Assembly: GCF_900070355.1 (NCBI RefSeq)
Contig: NZ_LN849456.1
Coordinates: forward strand, 1,922,001-1,986,000
Reading direction: 5' to 3'
DNA from: Devriesea agamarum
Lineage (GTDB): Bacteria; Actinomycetota; Actinomycetes; Actinomycetales; Dermabacteraceae
DNA: 64,000 nucleotides
Below, one piece after another: positions 17,012 to 24,801 of this stretch. The notes under the pieces were generated by a model. It worked only from the letters and a program-made list of their open reading frames with translations. It was not told where the DNA came from and searched no databases. How positions within the stretch are numbered: the stretch's first letter is position 1; the number at the start of each line of letters is the position of its first letter. The position numbers and the translations under genes were made by a program.

Positions 17012-17323
17012 TCAGTTTCCGGTATCCAGTTCCGCATCGAAGGCATGCGATCCGGTGGGGCGGATCACGGTCCCCGTGGGTGCGGCTTCATTGGCGGGTC
17101 CGGCGATCACCTCGCCACCGCGAGCATGTTCGACCACATTGACGTTCGGGGTGACATACCGTCGTGTGATCGCCACGATCAACGGTGCGATCACTGCGAT
17201 GACACCGATCAGGGCCACTTTCTGGTCCTCCGTGATCGGGATACCAAACGCAATCAAGAGAGCAATAATGGCGGCTGCGGCCGAGGTGATTGTTGCGGTT
17301 GAGAGCACAGGTTCAGTGCGCAT
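17012..17323 (-). CDS. Holin-like phage membrane protein
   Basis: This 103-aa protein has two adjacent hydrophobic segments (ATITSAAAAIIALLIAFGIPI and VALIGVIAVIAPLIVAITRRYVTP) separated by a short charged turn, then a soluble tail. That layout is typical of actinophage holins, which permeabilise the membrane to release endolysin. AAGGAG stands six bases before the ATG. It is the last gene of the lysis cassette and is followed by a terminator. Holin identity rests on topology and context. Confidence 0.7.
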   Translation of the reverse strand: MRTEPVLSTATITSAAAAIIALLIAFGIPITEDQKVALIGVIAVIAPLIVAITRRYVTPNVNVVEHARGGEVIAGPANEAAPTGTVIRPTGSHAFDAELDTGN

Positions 17324-17397
17324 GAGTAATCTCCTTAAGGTTTAGGGGTGAGGGGTAAAGGATTAAGGGGGAACGGTTAAGAACTAGGGGTCATGGG

Positions 17398-18186
17398 CTA
17401 GGAGTGCGGGGAAGGAGGGGTTGTGACGAGACAGGGGCCGCCGTCGCTTTCGGTCGCATCGGTCCATGTCAGAATCCAGTGGCCACTCTCTGGGTGGCAG
17501 GTGGCACTCACGAGCCCGCGTCCAGCAGGCCCCGTCTTCCCGGCTGGGCCGGGTGGGCCGGCAGGTCCTTGGGGGCCCGGCGGACCAGTTGGACCAGCCG
17601 GTCCGTCCTTGCCGTCTGTGCCAGGCTCGCCGTCCGGGCCAGCCTGACCGGGGATTCCGGGGACACCAGAGGGTCCCAGCGGACCGGGTATGCCGGGCTG
17701 ACCGTCGGGTCCAGGCGGACCGGGTATGCCTGGTGCACCTGGTGCGCCGTCAGTCCCGGGTATTCCCGGAACACCTTGCGGCCCTTGCGGTCCTGCGGGT
17801 CCGCGATCCCCGGTCGCATCCATCACTGTGCCACCCGGAGTTTCAGCAGCGGTTTTCTGTGCATCCGCGCAGACAGCCTTGCCCTGGGTATCTTGCTTCA
17901 CCGCACCAGAGGCGCATAGATCAGCCACTGACCGGGCGATATCGTGTTTAGCTTGCGTTTCGTCCTGGACTTGAACATGAGCGCGCGATAGTTGCTCACC
18001 ACGTTCTCTAAGTGTTTTCCCGTTGGACCAAGCCATCACGGTCAGGACGGCAATTCCCACTAAACAGATACACAGGCCAGCGGTGAGAATCCAGATCATG
18101 ATGCCCTGGACACGTTCGGCCCGGCTAGCGGCCTGTGCGCTTTGTTCGGCGCGTTGTTCGACATCCCGGATGTCATGCTCAGACAT
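17398..18186 (-). CDS. Membrane-anchored collagen-like protein in the phage lysis cassette
   Basis: This 262-aa protein has an Ala/Glu-rich N-terminal helix (1-28), one transmembrane segment (about 29-53), a charged helical stalk (54-125), 33 uninterrupted Gly-X-Y triplets (126-224) rich in Pro, and a 38-residue C-terminal cap containing two Cys and several Trp. It would sit in the membrane with a rod-like trimeric collagen stalk outside. The start at 18186 has GGGAGG seven bases upstream and overlaps the preceding gene by eight bases. Collagen repeats are common in phage fibres, but a membrane anchor and a place between endolysin and holin are unusual. Confidence 0.8.
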   Translation of the reverse strand: MSEHDIRDVEQRAEQSAQAASRAERVQGIMIWILTAGLCICLVGIAVLTVMAWSNGKTLRERGEQLSRAHVQVQDETQAKHDIARSVADLCASGAVKQDTQGKAVCADAQKTAAETPGGTVMDATGDRGPAGPQGPQGVPGIPGTDGAPGAPGIPGPPGPDGQPGIPGPLGPSGVPGIPGQAGPDGEPGTDGKDGPAGPTGPPGPQGPAGPPGPAGKTGPAGRGLVSATCHPESGHWILTWTDATESDGGPCLVTTPPSPHS

Positions 18187-18484
18187 TGGGTACCTCCCGG
18201 TAAGCGGGATCCGGTTCAATGTGGTGGGCGATCAGCTGGCGGTGATACGACAGTCGATCGCTGTTGACTTGTGTGAGCGCGGCTCGATAACCGTCGAGGC
18301 TGATCTGTAGTTTCTCGATCTCAGCGAGATAGAGTTCCGCGCGGAGTTTTTGCGCCGATAGGGCGTCTTCATAGCGTTCATGTCTCATGATTCTTACTTG
18401 GGTGACAATCCAGGCGATCCCGCCGCCTACGACGGTGAGCACACCGCCCAGAGCGACAAGGATGTTCGCATCCATGCCATACAT
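18179..18484 (-). CDS. Small phage membrane protein
   Basis: This is a 101-aa protein with one N-terminal transmembrane segment ([23 protein letters not shown]) followed by a basic and charged helical tail with heptad character. The start at 18484 has GAGAGG six bases upstream. Its 3' end overlaps the collagen-like gene start by eight bases. The topology (one anchor and a coiled-coil) resembles spanin or Rz-like accessory lysis proteins; no direct homology was recognised. Confidence 0.6.
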   Translation of the reverse strand: MYGMDANILVALGGVLTVVGGGIAWIVTQVRIMRHERYEDALSAQKLRAELYLAEIEKLQISLDGYRAALTQVNSDRLSYHRQLIAHHIEPDPAYREVPNV

Positions 18485-18520
18485 TCCTTGCCTCTCTTGA
18501 GCAGTGAGTCGATAAAGGAT

Positions 18521-19405
18521 TTACATCTGGGAATTGAGCCATTTTTGAAGTCCTCGGACTCCATTGCTGGGCCGATCCAAACGTTTATCGATAGGGCCGC
18601 CATAATAACCCATTGTTTTCAACTTCTGTTGAATCTTTCCATAGGTATTTGGTCCGAGCGCACCGTCCGCTTTCGCACCACACCAAGATTGAAGCTTCTG
18701 AATGGTCGGTGAGCCGGAGGCATATCCGGAGACAATCTCAATAGCGTTCGAGTTAATCGCCCTTGTGATCTGATTGTCGGGCTGACGCGAGAGAATTCCA
18801 TCCTGATAAGGAGCGCCGAGCACTGTCTGTATAGCGCGATTCGTGGCACGTCCCCATAGACCGTCAACGGTGATATGCGAACTCGTTCCACCACCGCCCG
18901 TGGGGGCTATACCACGTCCTGGACCAAATCCTCCTCCCATCATGATGGGGCCGTAATCCGGGCGGACAGTGCCGTACAGGCTTTTCGCGAGCCGGTAACG
19001 GTCGTGATACACCCCATCACCATTTGAACTGCCGTTATCATTGGTATTCCCACCGACCCGTTCAATGCGTCCATCAGTTCCGACGCCGGACAGTGCTAGC
19101 TCAATATGATTCATACCTTTGCCGACGATCAATAGGTCCCCACGTTGTACGTCGCTCGATTTAGGGTAAAAACGCCCTCGTTCCTTACCCCATGCCACAG
19201 CGTAAGGTACATATCGAAAATATGGGAAATTGGCCTTAGGGATAAGTGCTTTACGTGCTCCCCAACAAAGGAAATCATAGCACCAGTAAGCGCTGTCACC
19301 GTGAAGCTCACGAGAGTACTTATTCTTTTCTCCTTCACCTTCTCGATATCCAGTTTCACGAAGTAGGTAACTGATGAGCATTTCTCTTCCCAAAAGAACA
19401 GCCAT
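18521..19405 (-). CDS. Phage endolysin (CHAP-like amidase/peptidase with C-terminal wall-binding region)
   Basis: This 294-aa peptidoglycan hydrolase has an N-terminal CHAP/NlpC-like domain with candidate nucleophile Cys42 in AYWCYDFLCWGA and His100 in KGMNHIELAL, plus the DVQRGDLLIV strand. After a Gly-rich linker (about 155-175) the C-terminal half contains two repeat-like segments (VDGLWGRATNRAIQ and ADGALGPNTYGKIQ) that resemble peptidoglycan-binding_1 repeats. No signal peptide is present, so export depends on a holin, consistent with the neighbouring membrane proteins. Confidence 0.8.
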   Translation of the reverse strand: MAVLLGREMLISYLLRETGYREGEGEKNKYSRELHGDSAYWCYDFLCWGARKALIPKANFPYFRYVPYAVAWGKERGRFYPKSSDVQRGDLLIVGKGMNHIELALSGVGTDGRIERVGGNTNDNGSSNGDGVYHDRYRLAKSLYGTVRPDYGPIMMGGGFGPGRGIAPTGGGGTSSHITVDGLWGRATNRAIQTVLGAPYQDGILSRQPDNQITRAINSNAIEIVSGYASGSPTIQKLQSWCGAKADGALGPNTYGKIQQKLKTMGYYGGPIDKRLDRPSNGVRGLQKWLNSQM

Positions 19406-19462
19406 GATTCAATCTCCTTATTTTTGTTATCTTAACTTGATTTATATGGGTCACATCTCAGG

Positions 19463-19468
19463 TACAAT
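19463..19468 (+). promoter_or_regulatory. -10 box (TACAAT) of the prophage lipoprotein gene
   Basis: TACAAT lies six bases before the ATG at 19475, so the transcript would be leaderless. A TTGATT hexamer occurs at 19437-19442, but the 20-base spacing is long for a -35. Confidence 0.5.
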
Positions 19469-19474
19469 TTGAGA

Positions 19475-20287
19475 ATGCGATGTGTGAAAATTTTTCGTGT
19501 GGCCAGTGTGGTGGTCGCGGTGGGTGTGTTGGTGGCGGGGTGTAGCTCTGCGGATAAGCAGCCGTCGGCAGCAACCACGTCGCCCGCGTCGGCTTCGGTC
19601 TCGCCGTCAACAGCGGGTTCTCATGGGGTAACCGCATCGTCTGGTCCTCGGGTGGTGATGCCGCAGAGGCTGGCGACTGATCCGGCAGTGTTTGGGGATC
19701 AGGTTGCGGTGTCGCAAACCGTCACGGGTCATGGTCTTGATCCGTTGGATTTTGGGCCGTGTCGTGATCAGGCTGCCCAGGGGGCTGATTCCAAGACGAT
19801 CACGGGGCATGTGCTGGGTGATCGGGCTCGGCAGGCTTATATTGATGCGGGTTTACCGCGTGAAGCGGCCGAGAAGATGCATTGGGCTGCGAGTGGCGCT
19901 GGTGCTGACACTGCTAAGCAGCAGTGTGAGGGCCAGATTGGTCGTGATTTTCAGGTCGTGGTTGGGTTGCGGCAGGTGGGTGAGAACATGCACGTGATGA
20001 TGACCGTGAGTTTGAAGGGGTCTCGTGATCAGCCGCCGCTTCGCGTGGATAACGCGCGTCCGATGCTGACCGCGTATGTGGGTGAGAATCATCGGCCGGT
20101 TCCTATTTCGGTGGGGGAGTTTCGGGAGGATGCGAATCCTGATGGGTCGCCTCTGTATCAGTGGACGAGTGTGGTCCCGGTCAAGGATTTAGGGCCGGTG
20201 AAGGATGTGGTGTTGCGGACGGATACGGGTTTCTTGCCCGAGTGGTTTAACGTGTTCACGTTTTATCGCATCCACGTCACCACCTGA
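19475..20287 (+). CDS. Prophage-encoded lipoprotein of unknown function
   Basis: This 270-aa protein starts with a lipoprotein signal (KIFRVASVVVAVGVLVAGC; lipobox VAGC), then a Ser/Ala/Thr-rich linker of about 35 residues, then a domain of about 200 residues with two or more Cys (FGPCRDQ, QQCEGQ). It is on the strand opposite to the surrounding late genes and has its own promoter and a shared terminator, the layout of a moron gene. Codon use (frequent GGG, GTG, CGT, GGT) differs from its neighbours. It could alter the host surface, for example for superinfection exclusion; that is inference. Confidence 0.72.
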   Translation: MRCVKIFRVASVVVAVGVLVAGCSSADKQPSAATTSPASASVSPSTAGSHGVTASSGPRVVMPQRLATDPAVFGDQVAVSQTVTGHGLDPLDFGPCRDQAAQGADSKTITGHVLGDRARQAYIDAGLPREAAEKMHWAASGAGADTAKQQCEGQIGRDFQVVVGLRQVGENMHVMMTVSLKGSRDQPPLRVDNARPMLTAYVGENHRPVPISVGEFREDANPDGSPLYQWTSVVPVKDLGPVKDVVLRTDTGFLPEWFNVFTFYRIHVTT

Positions 20288-20324
20288 GCGTGACGCGACA
20301 AATTAGCGGTCTCGCAGACCGGCA

Positions 20325-20364
20325 AGATGCCCCCAACCTCTAACAAGCGAGGTCAGGGGCATCT
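20325..20364. terminator. Bidirectional hairpin between the lipoprotein and fibre genes
   Basis: AGATGCCCC pairs with GGGGCATCT (9 bp), and ACCTC pairs with GAGGT across a small internal loop. It lies between convergent reading frames. Confidence 0.7.
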
Positions 20365-20368
20365 CAGG

Positions 20369-21619
20369 TCACGGCTTACGAACCCACGGCCGGTACTCGT
20401 CCGGACGGATGTTCATATCAGGTGACGGGCGACCCCAGTCAATCGGTGCCCACTCCGTAAGGTCCCAGGGGAAATCGCTGATATTAAGGCCTTGACCTCG
20501 GCCCTCGCCGGGACGCCGATACTTCTTATCGATTAGACCATCGAAAGCCCACGGATCGGCTCCATAGATATGCGCGTACGTGCGGCCCTGCTCTGCGTTG
20601 AAAGCATGACACCAGAGGTTAGTGTCTGTCGCAACAAGACCGTACGTTTGTGCTGCGCGGATAAGGATCTGTGTCAGCGGACGATACGGTTGACCTGTTC
20701 GGGGATCGTTCAACGGATCCACAGATATTGGGAGACGACCCCACTGACCGTGCGTCGGCGTGACCCCGTCCCCGGTATACCGGTTCGGATCCGATTCATT
20801 CCACTTGCGGCCGCCACTCATATAATGCTCTAACTTTCCGTCAGCACCGCGTGCGGGCCACGAAATTCGAGTGGTACCATCCTTATTGAGCATGCGTAAT
20901 GCGGCGGCGGTAAACGTAAGCGCGTGATCAATCTTGCCATTTAACACTTCCGATATACCGATGAATCCCAGCGAATTATGCATTCCAGCGACATTAGAGA
21001 GACCTCGTCGCTGCTGCAAACCATAGTTGGTCGTTGCCAGGTTCTTAAAGTCAGGTTCCGCAACCGAATATCCACCAGATGCGACCCATACTCCGTCTTT
21101 ATCCTTCATGGCGAAGAATAATTCCCGCATAATTCCGGTACCTCGATCATAGATCGCAAGTCCGTGATCACCATTCTGTGCGGCTACCCCCCACGAGGGT
21201 AGGGGAATAGATCCACGCATATAAGTATCGATTTCAATCTGGTCGGTTTGAATTGAGACCCCGTTCAACTGCTGGAATGTGCACGCGGGGTCACGGGAGT
21301 CCACGACGTAGGCGTGGATTGGCTGAGTACCGTACGCTGAGGTATTCAGCGATGTCCGACTTCCCCACGCACCATTCGGCCTAAACGGAGACCAGTCCCA
21401 CATGTACTGCGCGTACTTTGCGGAGTCAGGGTCGAGGGGCATGTCCGCCACAGATCGCTGAAGAACGGTACCCTTCCCAATGTACGGGTCGAACATGGAG
21501 CGGAACTGCACAGCCGAGTCCTCGCCATCAGACATGGCCTTCTCCCATGATTTACCGTCATGCATGTAGGGCTGTGTGGCTTGCCACCGCCCCGATACCG
21601 AATCAAAGATACGAGTCAT
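20369..21619 (-). CDS. Phage tail/fibre-like structural protein
   Basis: This 416-aa protein starts MTRIFDSVSGRWQATQPYMHDG and is rich in aromatic residues, Gly and Asn, with many predicted beta strands. It has no signal peptide or membrane segment. It directly follows (two bases) the other fibre-like gene and precedes the lysis cassette. The N-terminal W-rich entry and mixed beta content suggest a minor tail or receptor-binding protein; no enzymatic motif was recognised. Confidence 0.6.
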   Translation of the reverse strand: MTRIFDSVSGRWQATQPYMHDGKSWEKAMSDGEDSAVQFRSMFDPYIGKGTVLQRSVADMPLDPDSAKYAQYMWDWSPFRPNGAWGSRTSLNTSAYGTQPIHAYVVDSRDPACTFQQLNGVSIQTDQIEIDTYMRGSIPLPSWGVAAQNGDHGLAIYDRGTGIMRELFFAMKDKDGVWVASGGYSVAEPDFKNLATTNYGLQQRRGLSNVAGMHNSLGFIGISEVLNGKIDHALTFTAAALRMLNKDGTTRISWPARGADGKLEHYMSGGRKWNESDPNRYTGDGVTPTHGQWGRLPISVDPLNDPRTGQPYRPLTQILIRAAQTYGLVATDTNLWCHAFNAEQGRTYAHIYGADPWAFDGLIDKKYRRPGEGRGQGLNISDFPWDLTEWAPIDWGRPSPDMNIRPDEYRPWVRKP

Positions 21620-21621
21620 GG

Positions 21622-22824
21622 TCAGACCCCCAGCTTCGTAATCACGAGATTATCAATCTTAAAGCCAGATGCAGTCGCATAGTGCCGGACCTGAAGACCA
21701 TCGGACTCGCCCTGGGCCTTTAAATCGATATCCGACTTCCCCTGGGAAACCTCACCCGACGGCGCCGTCACAGATACGACACCATCGTAATAAGACAGTT
21801 TCCAGCGCCCAATTTGTGCATCAGGACCAGTCCAAGGGATTCGTACTGAGGACTTGTGTACTACCACCGTGTCTTTTTGGAAGGTGAGGTTAATGCCTCC
21901 GTCACCGACCGTTGATCTCGCGCGGATCGCAATACTTGCGAGCGGAGTGTTCTTAGCTGTCGACGTTGTCGTACCGACAGACACCACATCAAAGGCAACC
22001 TCGAGATTCTGCGCAGCCACACGCCCGAAAATCCATACGTTACCCGTACCAGGCTTGAGAGGGGTGAGCACCCCGCCCTGGGGCCGGTATCCTTCGTGCG
22101 CGTTTCGGTCACCATGTTCACCTGAAAAGATGAACTTGCCGGTTCCACCGAGGGCATTGTTCAAGGTAAAGGGAATAGTTGCCGAGTCCGTCGCGAAATC
22201 CCCTGATGCGATAATCTCGCGTGCGTTCGGATCGGGGAAGGGATGGGTCCACGAGTAGGTGGACACCATCTTGTAGCCGGGTAGAGCGATGGCGTCAATC
22301 GTTACCTTCGACGGAACCTTTGACACGATCTTCGTGACTTCACCTCCCGGGATGTCGATGCCGTCTCGCACTCGGTATTTCACACCGACGAGGGAGGGCA
22401 CGAGAACAGTTCCCTTAATGTCGTCCCACACCGGTTCACTAGGAATCACCGGAACTAGTTTTTCAAGAGGCTTCTGCCAGACAATCGGAACAGTGGTGCC
22501 ATCTGCCGTTTTATACAGCCCTTCTTTCGGTTCGGTTGCGGAGACAACCGTCCAGAACCCTTGAGCCTTTGCCTGGGCATCCGCTGACCAGGAACCACTT
22601 TGCGGAGCCGGTTTCCAGCTCGCCGCACCAGAGGCGTCACGGGTGAGAACCGTACCTGCGTCACCACCCTTCGGAAGAGTTTCTAGTGCCGCGATCTCCT
22701 TTTTCGTTGCGTAGGTAGCGAGATCTGGGATGCGAGCATCAATAAGCCCTTTGACCTGCGCAAGTGCTTCATTCGAGAGAGGTCCCTCAGAAGCGGTAGC
22801 GTTAGCGTTGGGAGTAGTATTCAT
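21622..22824 (-). CDS. Phage fibre-like protein
   Basis: This 400-aa protein starts MNTTPNANA. A helical N-terminal region (about 15-60) is followed by a segment ETLPKGGDAGTVLTRDASGAASW, which resembles the shaft linker of fibre proteins (a GTVLT/GxxLtk motif). The C-terminal 200 residues are beta-rich and look like a carbohydrate-binding jelly roll (GKFIFSGEHGDRN, WKLSYYDGVVSVTAPSG). The start at 22824 is used because the frame upstream to 22902 is AT-rich and hydrophobic by chance. It probably forms a receptor-binding fibre. Confidence 0.62.
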   Translation of the reverse strand: MNTTPNANATASEGPLSNEALAQVKGLIDARIPDLATYATKKEIAALETLPKGGDAGTVLTRDASGAASWKPAPQSGSWSADAQAKAQGFWTVVSATEPKEGLYKTADGTTVPIVWQKPLEKLVPVIPSEPVWDDIKGTVLVPSLVGVKYRVRDGIDIPGGEVTKIVSKVPSKVTIDAIALPGYKMVSTYSWTHPFPDPNAREIIASGDFATDSATIPFTLNNALGGTGKFIFSGEHGDRNAHEGYRPQGGVLTPLKPGTGNVWIFGRVAAQNLEVAFDVVSVGTTTSTAKNTPLASIAIRARSTVGDGGINLTFQKDTVVVHKSSVRIPWTGPDAQIGRWKLSYYDGVVSVTAPSGEVSQGKSDIDLKAQGESDGLQVRHYATASGFKIDNLVITKLGV

Positions 22825-23319
22825 AATAGTTTTCCGTTCTAAATATGTGTTAATAATTAGATTAATAAATATAGTTAGGTGCAATATAATTAAGACGTGC
22901 ATGCCGACTGGGGATTATTCTCATTGAATATAGATAATCGACAGCACATCGACGAGATACGGATTCCCATGTGGCATCCATTTTTATCTCGTGCCCCTGC
23001 CGTGCAGCGCTGGTTATATCCGGGGTTTAAAGCTCACCCTTTTATGCGGACAGGATCAGTCATCACGCAGGGGATCTGTTGTTAACCGGCAGTGCCGGTG
23101 CGCACCATGAGCATGGGTGCGCTCGCTCCACATCTTTCGTTGGGCGTGGTCACGGACTTGTATTCATCCCCCCTAGAGCCTGGGTCTGCCCGCATTTCAG
23201 CGGGCGTCAGCGGTCTTTCACTCATCGGTGCCGCTGGGGTTTCTCTATTTTGTTGTCAAACTTTTTGATCGCGGGGACGCACTTAAAAGTGGCCCAATAT
23301 TCGACGCATAATGCGCCCG
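22825..23319. other. Gene-free interval inside the prophage
   Basis: This 495-bp stretch lies between the first fibre gene and the small HTH gene. The part next to the fibre gene is AT-rich. Three hairpins are visible: 23085-23099 (ACCGGC/GCCGGT), 23100-23122 (GCGCACC/GGTGCGC) and 23188-23205 (GCCCGC/GCGGGC). No convincing reading frame was found. Because it sits where early and structural phage genes would be, it is the likely scar of a large deletion. Confidence 0.45.
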
Positions 23320-23562
23320 TTAGGCGGCGTTACATTCCTTTCGGGGTACACAAAACGCCTGCCATGGCCATGCAGTTACTCGCATTGCTTCGCCAACGAA
23401 GCGGTCGGCTGATGAGCCCGTCACCTCTGCCGCTCGCGCTCGTTGAATCTCGGCACAATTGAGGCCTAGGCGAGCAGCAAGCGCGGCATCGCTGGGTTCA
23501 CAGAGGTACTCACGCAGCTTCGAGACGATGCCGGGCCGAAGCCCGTAGCTTTCGGTTGACAT
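23320..23562 (-). CDS. Small phage HTH regulator (Cro-like)
   Basis: This is an 80-aa basic protein. Residues about 22-50 (EPSDAALAARLGLNCAEIQRARA) match a helix-turn-helix, and the C-terminal MRVTAWPWQAFCV resembles the end of small actinophage DNA-binding proteins. A strong ribosome site (GAGGAGG, seven bases before the ATG) is present. It is divergent from the ImmR-like repressor with a 147-bp shared control region, as Cro-type proteins usually are. Confidence 0.65.
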   Translation of the reverse strand: MSTESYGLRPGIVSKLREYLCEPSDAALAARLGLNCAEIQRARAAEVTGSSADRFVGEAMRVTAWPWQAFCVPRKECNAA

Positions 23563-23576
23563 ATCACCTCCTCAGT

Positions 23577-23700
23577 GTGAGTCACTTTTGCGTCGTCTGT
23601 TGATATAAGTAGACGCCTGCTCGGCGCGTGACGCAAGTCGTAGCCGATATGACGCGTATCACACACCTATAAGCTGGATGTTGTCTACAAAATGACTCAC
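23577..23700. promoter_or_regulatory. Divergent phage control region with inverted operator-like repeats
   Basis: The motif GTGAGTCA-C-TTTTG at 23577-23590 is repeated in inverted form as CAAAATGACTCAC at 23688-23700, one copy near each divergent gene start. Inside are a second inverted pair TGCGTC/GACGCA and a CGTCT/AGACG pair. This is the layout of a repressor-Cro switch. The right copy covers the upstream in-frame ATG at 23692, which favours 23710 as the repressor start. Confidence 0.5.
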
Positions 23701-23709
23701 GATGGTGGT

Positions 23710-24168
23710 ATGACTGAGACCTTGAAGCAGTGGATGACCCGCGTCACCCAGGGCGCTTCGCTGCGCGCAATCGCCTCCGCCGCAGGTATCAAGCAGGCGA
23801 CCCTCGCCCGTCAAGCGGCAGAGAACCGGATTTCGCCCGAATCGGTCGTCGCCATCGCTCACACCTACAACGCCAACGTCCTGGAAGGTCTGATCGCACA
23901 GCGCCTGCTCAGACCCGATGACATCACTCAGGTGCGGGAAGTCATCGGACTGCGCGAAGCGTCGGACCGCGAGCTTGCCGACGAGATCCTCCGGCGTCTG
24001 AACGAACGCGGCACCGACACACTCAACTCTGATGAGAAGACCCGCGCGCCCCGTATGTCAGTCCCTCGACTTACGCTTCTTTCAGACGATGCGCCTAAAG
24101 AATGGGAGGACATGCCGTATGCCGCCGATACCGAGCATCCCGGAGACGATCCCGGCGAAGACGACTGA
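23710..24168 (+). CDS. ImmR-like phage repressor
   Basis: This 152-aa protein has an N-terminal helix-turn-helix of the XRE type (TLKQWMTRVTQGASLRAIASAAGIKQATLARQ spans the recognition region, about residues 5-36) and an acidic C-terminal half ending HPGDDPGEDD. It overlaps the following metallopeptidase gene. The pair matches ImmR-ImmA modules, in which the protease cleaves the repressor to induce the element. An ATG at 23692 is also in frame, but lies inside an operator-like repeat. Confidence 0.75.
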   Translation: MTETLKQWMTRVTQGASLRAIASAAGIKQATLARQAAENRISPESVVAIAHTYNANVLEGLIAQRLLRPDDITQVREVIGLREASDRELADEILRRLNERGTDTLNSDEKTRAPRMSVPRLTLLSDDAPKEWEDMPYAADTEHPGDDPGEDD

Positions 24169-24673
24169 TCTCATCACCTATGCCGAAGCTGCCGGGATCC
24201 GAGTCTTTTGGTCACCGGATCTTCCTGAACGAGGCCGCTATATCCCCGGTATAAACGTCATCGTGCTGCGCCACGGCATGACAGAGGCACGCACCGTCTC
24301 GACGCTCGCCCACGAGTTAGCTCACGCCCACTTCGGTGACTGGTGCGTCGATGAGGCCACCGAACGACGCGCCTGGCGTTGGGCTGCACGTTTACTTATC
24401 AGCCCCGTCGAATACGCATTAGCCGAGGCTATTCACCATGCCCCTGGAGCCATCGCGAGAGAACTTGGTGTCACCCGGGAGATAGTCGAAGCCTTTATTA
24501 CAGAGCAAACGAAAGCTGCAGGAGGTCACGGCAGGGCAGGCGAGCAGGCGGATCGTCGTCAGAAAGTTTCAGGATCTAACGCCCGAGATGCAGAGCTGGA
24601 CAAAAATTATATATGCACCAATTCTAGAAAAACATCTTTAATTGGCACAGCCGACACCGCAGTTGGCACGTAA
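24119..24673 (+). CDS. ImmA/IrrE-family metallopeptidase
   Basis: This is a 184-aa zinc peptidase with HELAH at residues 65-69 and a downstream acidic residue in CVDEATERRAWRWAARLL. Such enzymes inactivate the cognate ImmR repressor, so this is the expected antirepressor. It overlaps the repressor gene by 50 bases; GGGAGG lies eight bases before the chosen ATG. The last 40 codons change abruptly in composition (AT-rich, no family match), so the reading frame may run through a deletion or recombination junction. Confidence 0.78.
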   Translation: MPPIPSIPETIPAKTTDLITYAEAAGIRVFWSPDLPERGRYIPGINVIVLRHGMTEARTVSTLAHELAHAHFGDWCVDEATERRAWRWAARLLISPVEYALAEAIHHAPGAIARELGVTREIVEAFITEQTKAAGGHGRAGEQADRRQKVSGSNARDAELDKNYICTNSRKTSLIGTADTAVGT

Positions 24674-24801
24674 AAGGTGAAGGGCACAGCATTTCCTGCC
24701 GGTCTAGTCCCACCCGCATATAAGGCGTGCGACCGCTACGAGATGACGTATTTTCCCATCGTGCGACCCTCTAAAACCGACCTGGACACACTGCTCTCCT
24801 T

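Larger units (their letters stand above)
17012..24673. mobile_element. Reduced prophage (immunity, fibre and lysis genes only)
   Basis: Phage-type genes fill this interval: a holin-like protein, a membrane collagen-like protein, a small membrane protein, an endolysin, two fibre-like proteins, a small HTH protein, an ImmR-like repressor and an ImmA-like protease. Most lie on the minus strand in a late-operon order, with the immunity genes divergent at the right end. Integrase, terminase, portal, capsid and tape-measure genes are absent. No flanking direct repeat or tRNA target was found, so exact borders are uncertain. A lipoprotein gene of different codon style is inserted on the plus strand. 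Confidence 0.75.

Noticed and set aside
17404-17951. Long plus-strand frames opposite the collagen-like gene
   Set aside because: They are mirror frames created by the Gly-X-Y codon bias; ribosome site and context support only the minus strand.
23079-23462. 127-aa plus-strand frame in the prophage interval
   Set aside because: It overlaps the small HTH gene on the other strand, has no ribosome site, and covers hairpins; composition is not protein-like.
16855-24801. Attachment-site repeats flanking the prophage
   Set aside because: Comparison of both flanks by eye gave no direct repeat longer than chance, and no tRNA gene lies at either end.
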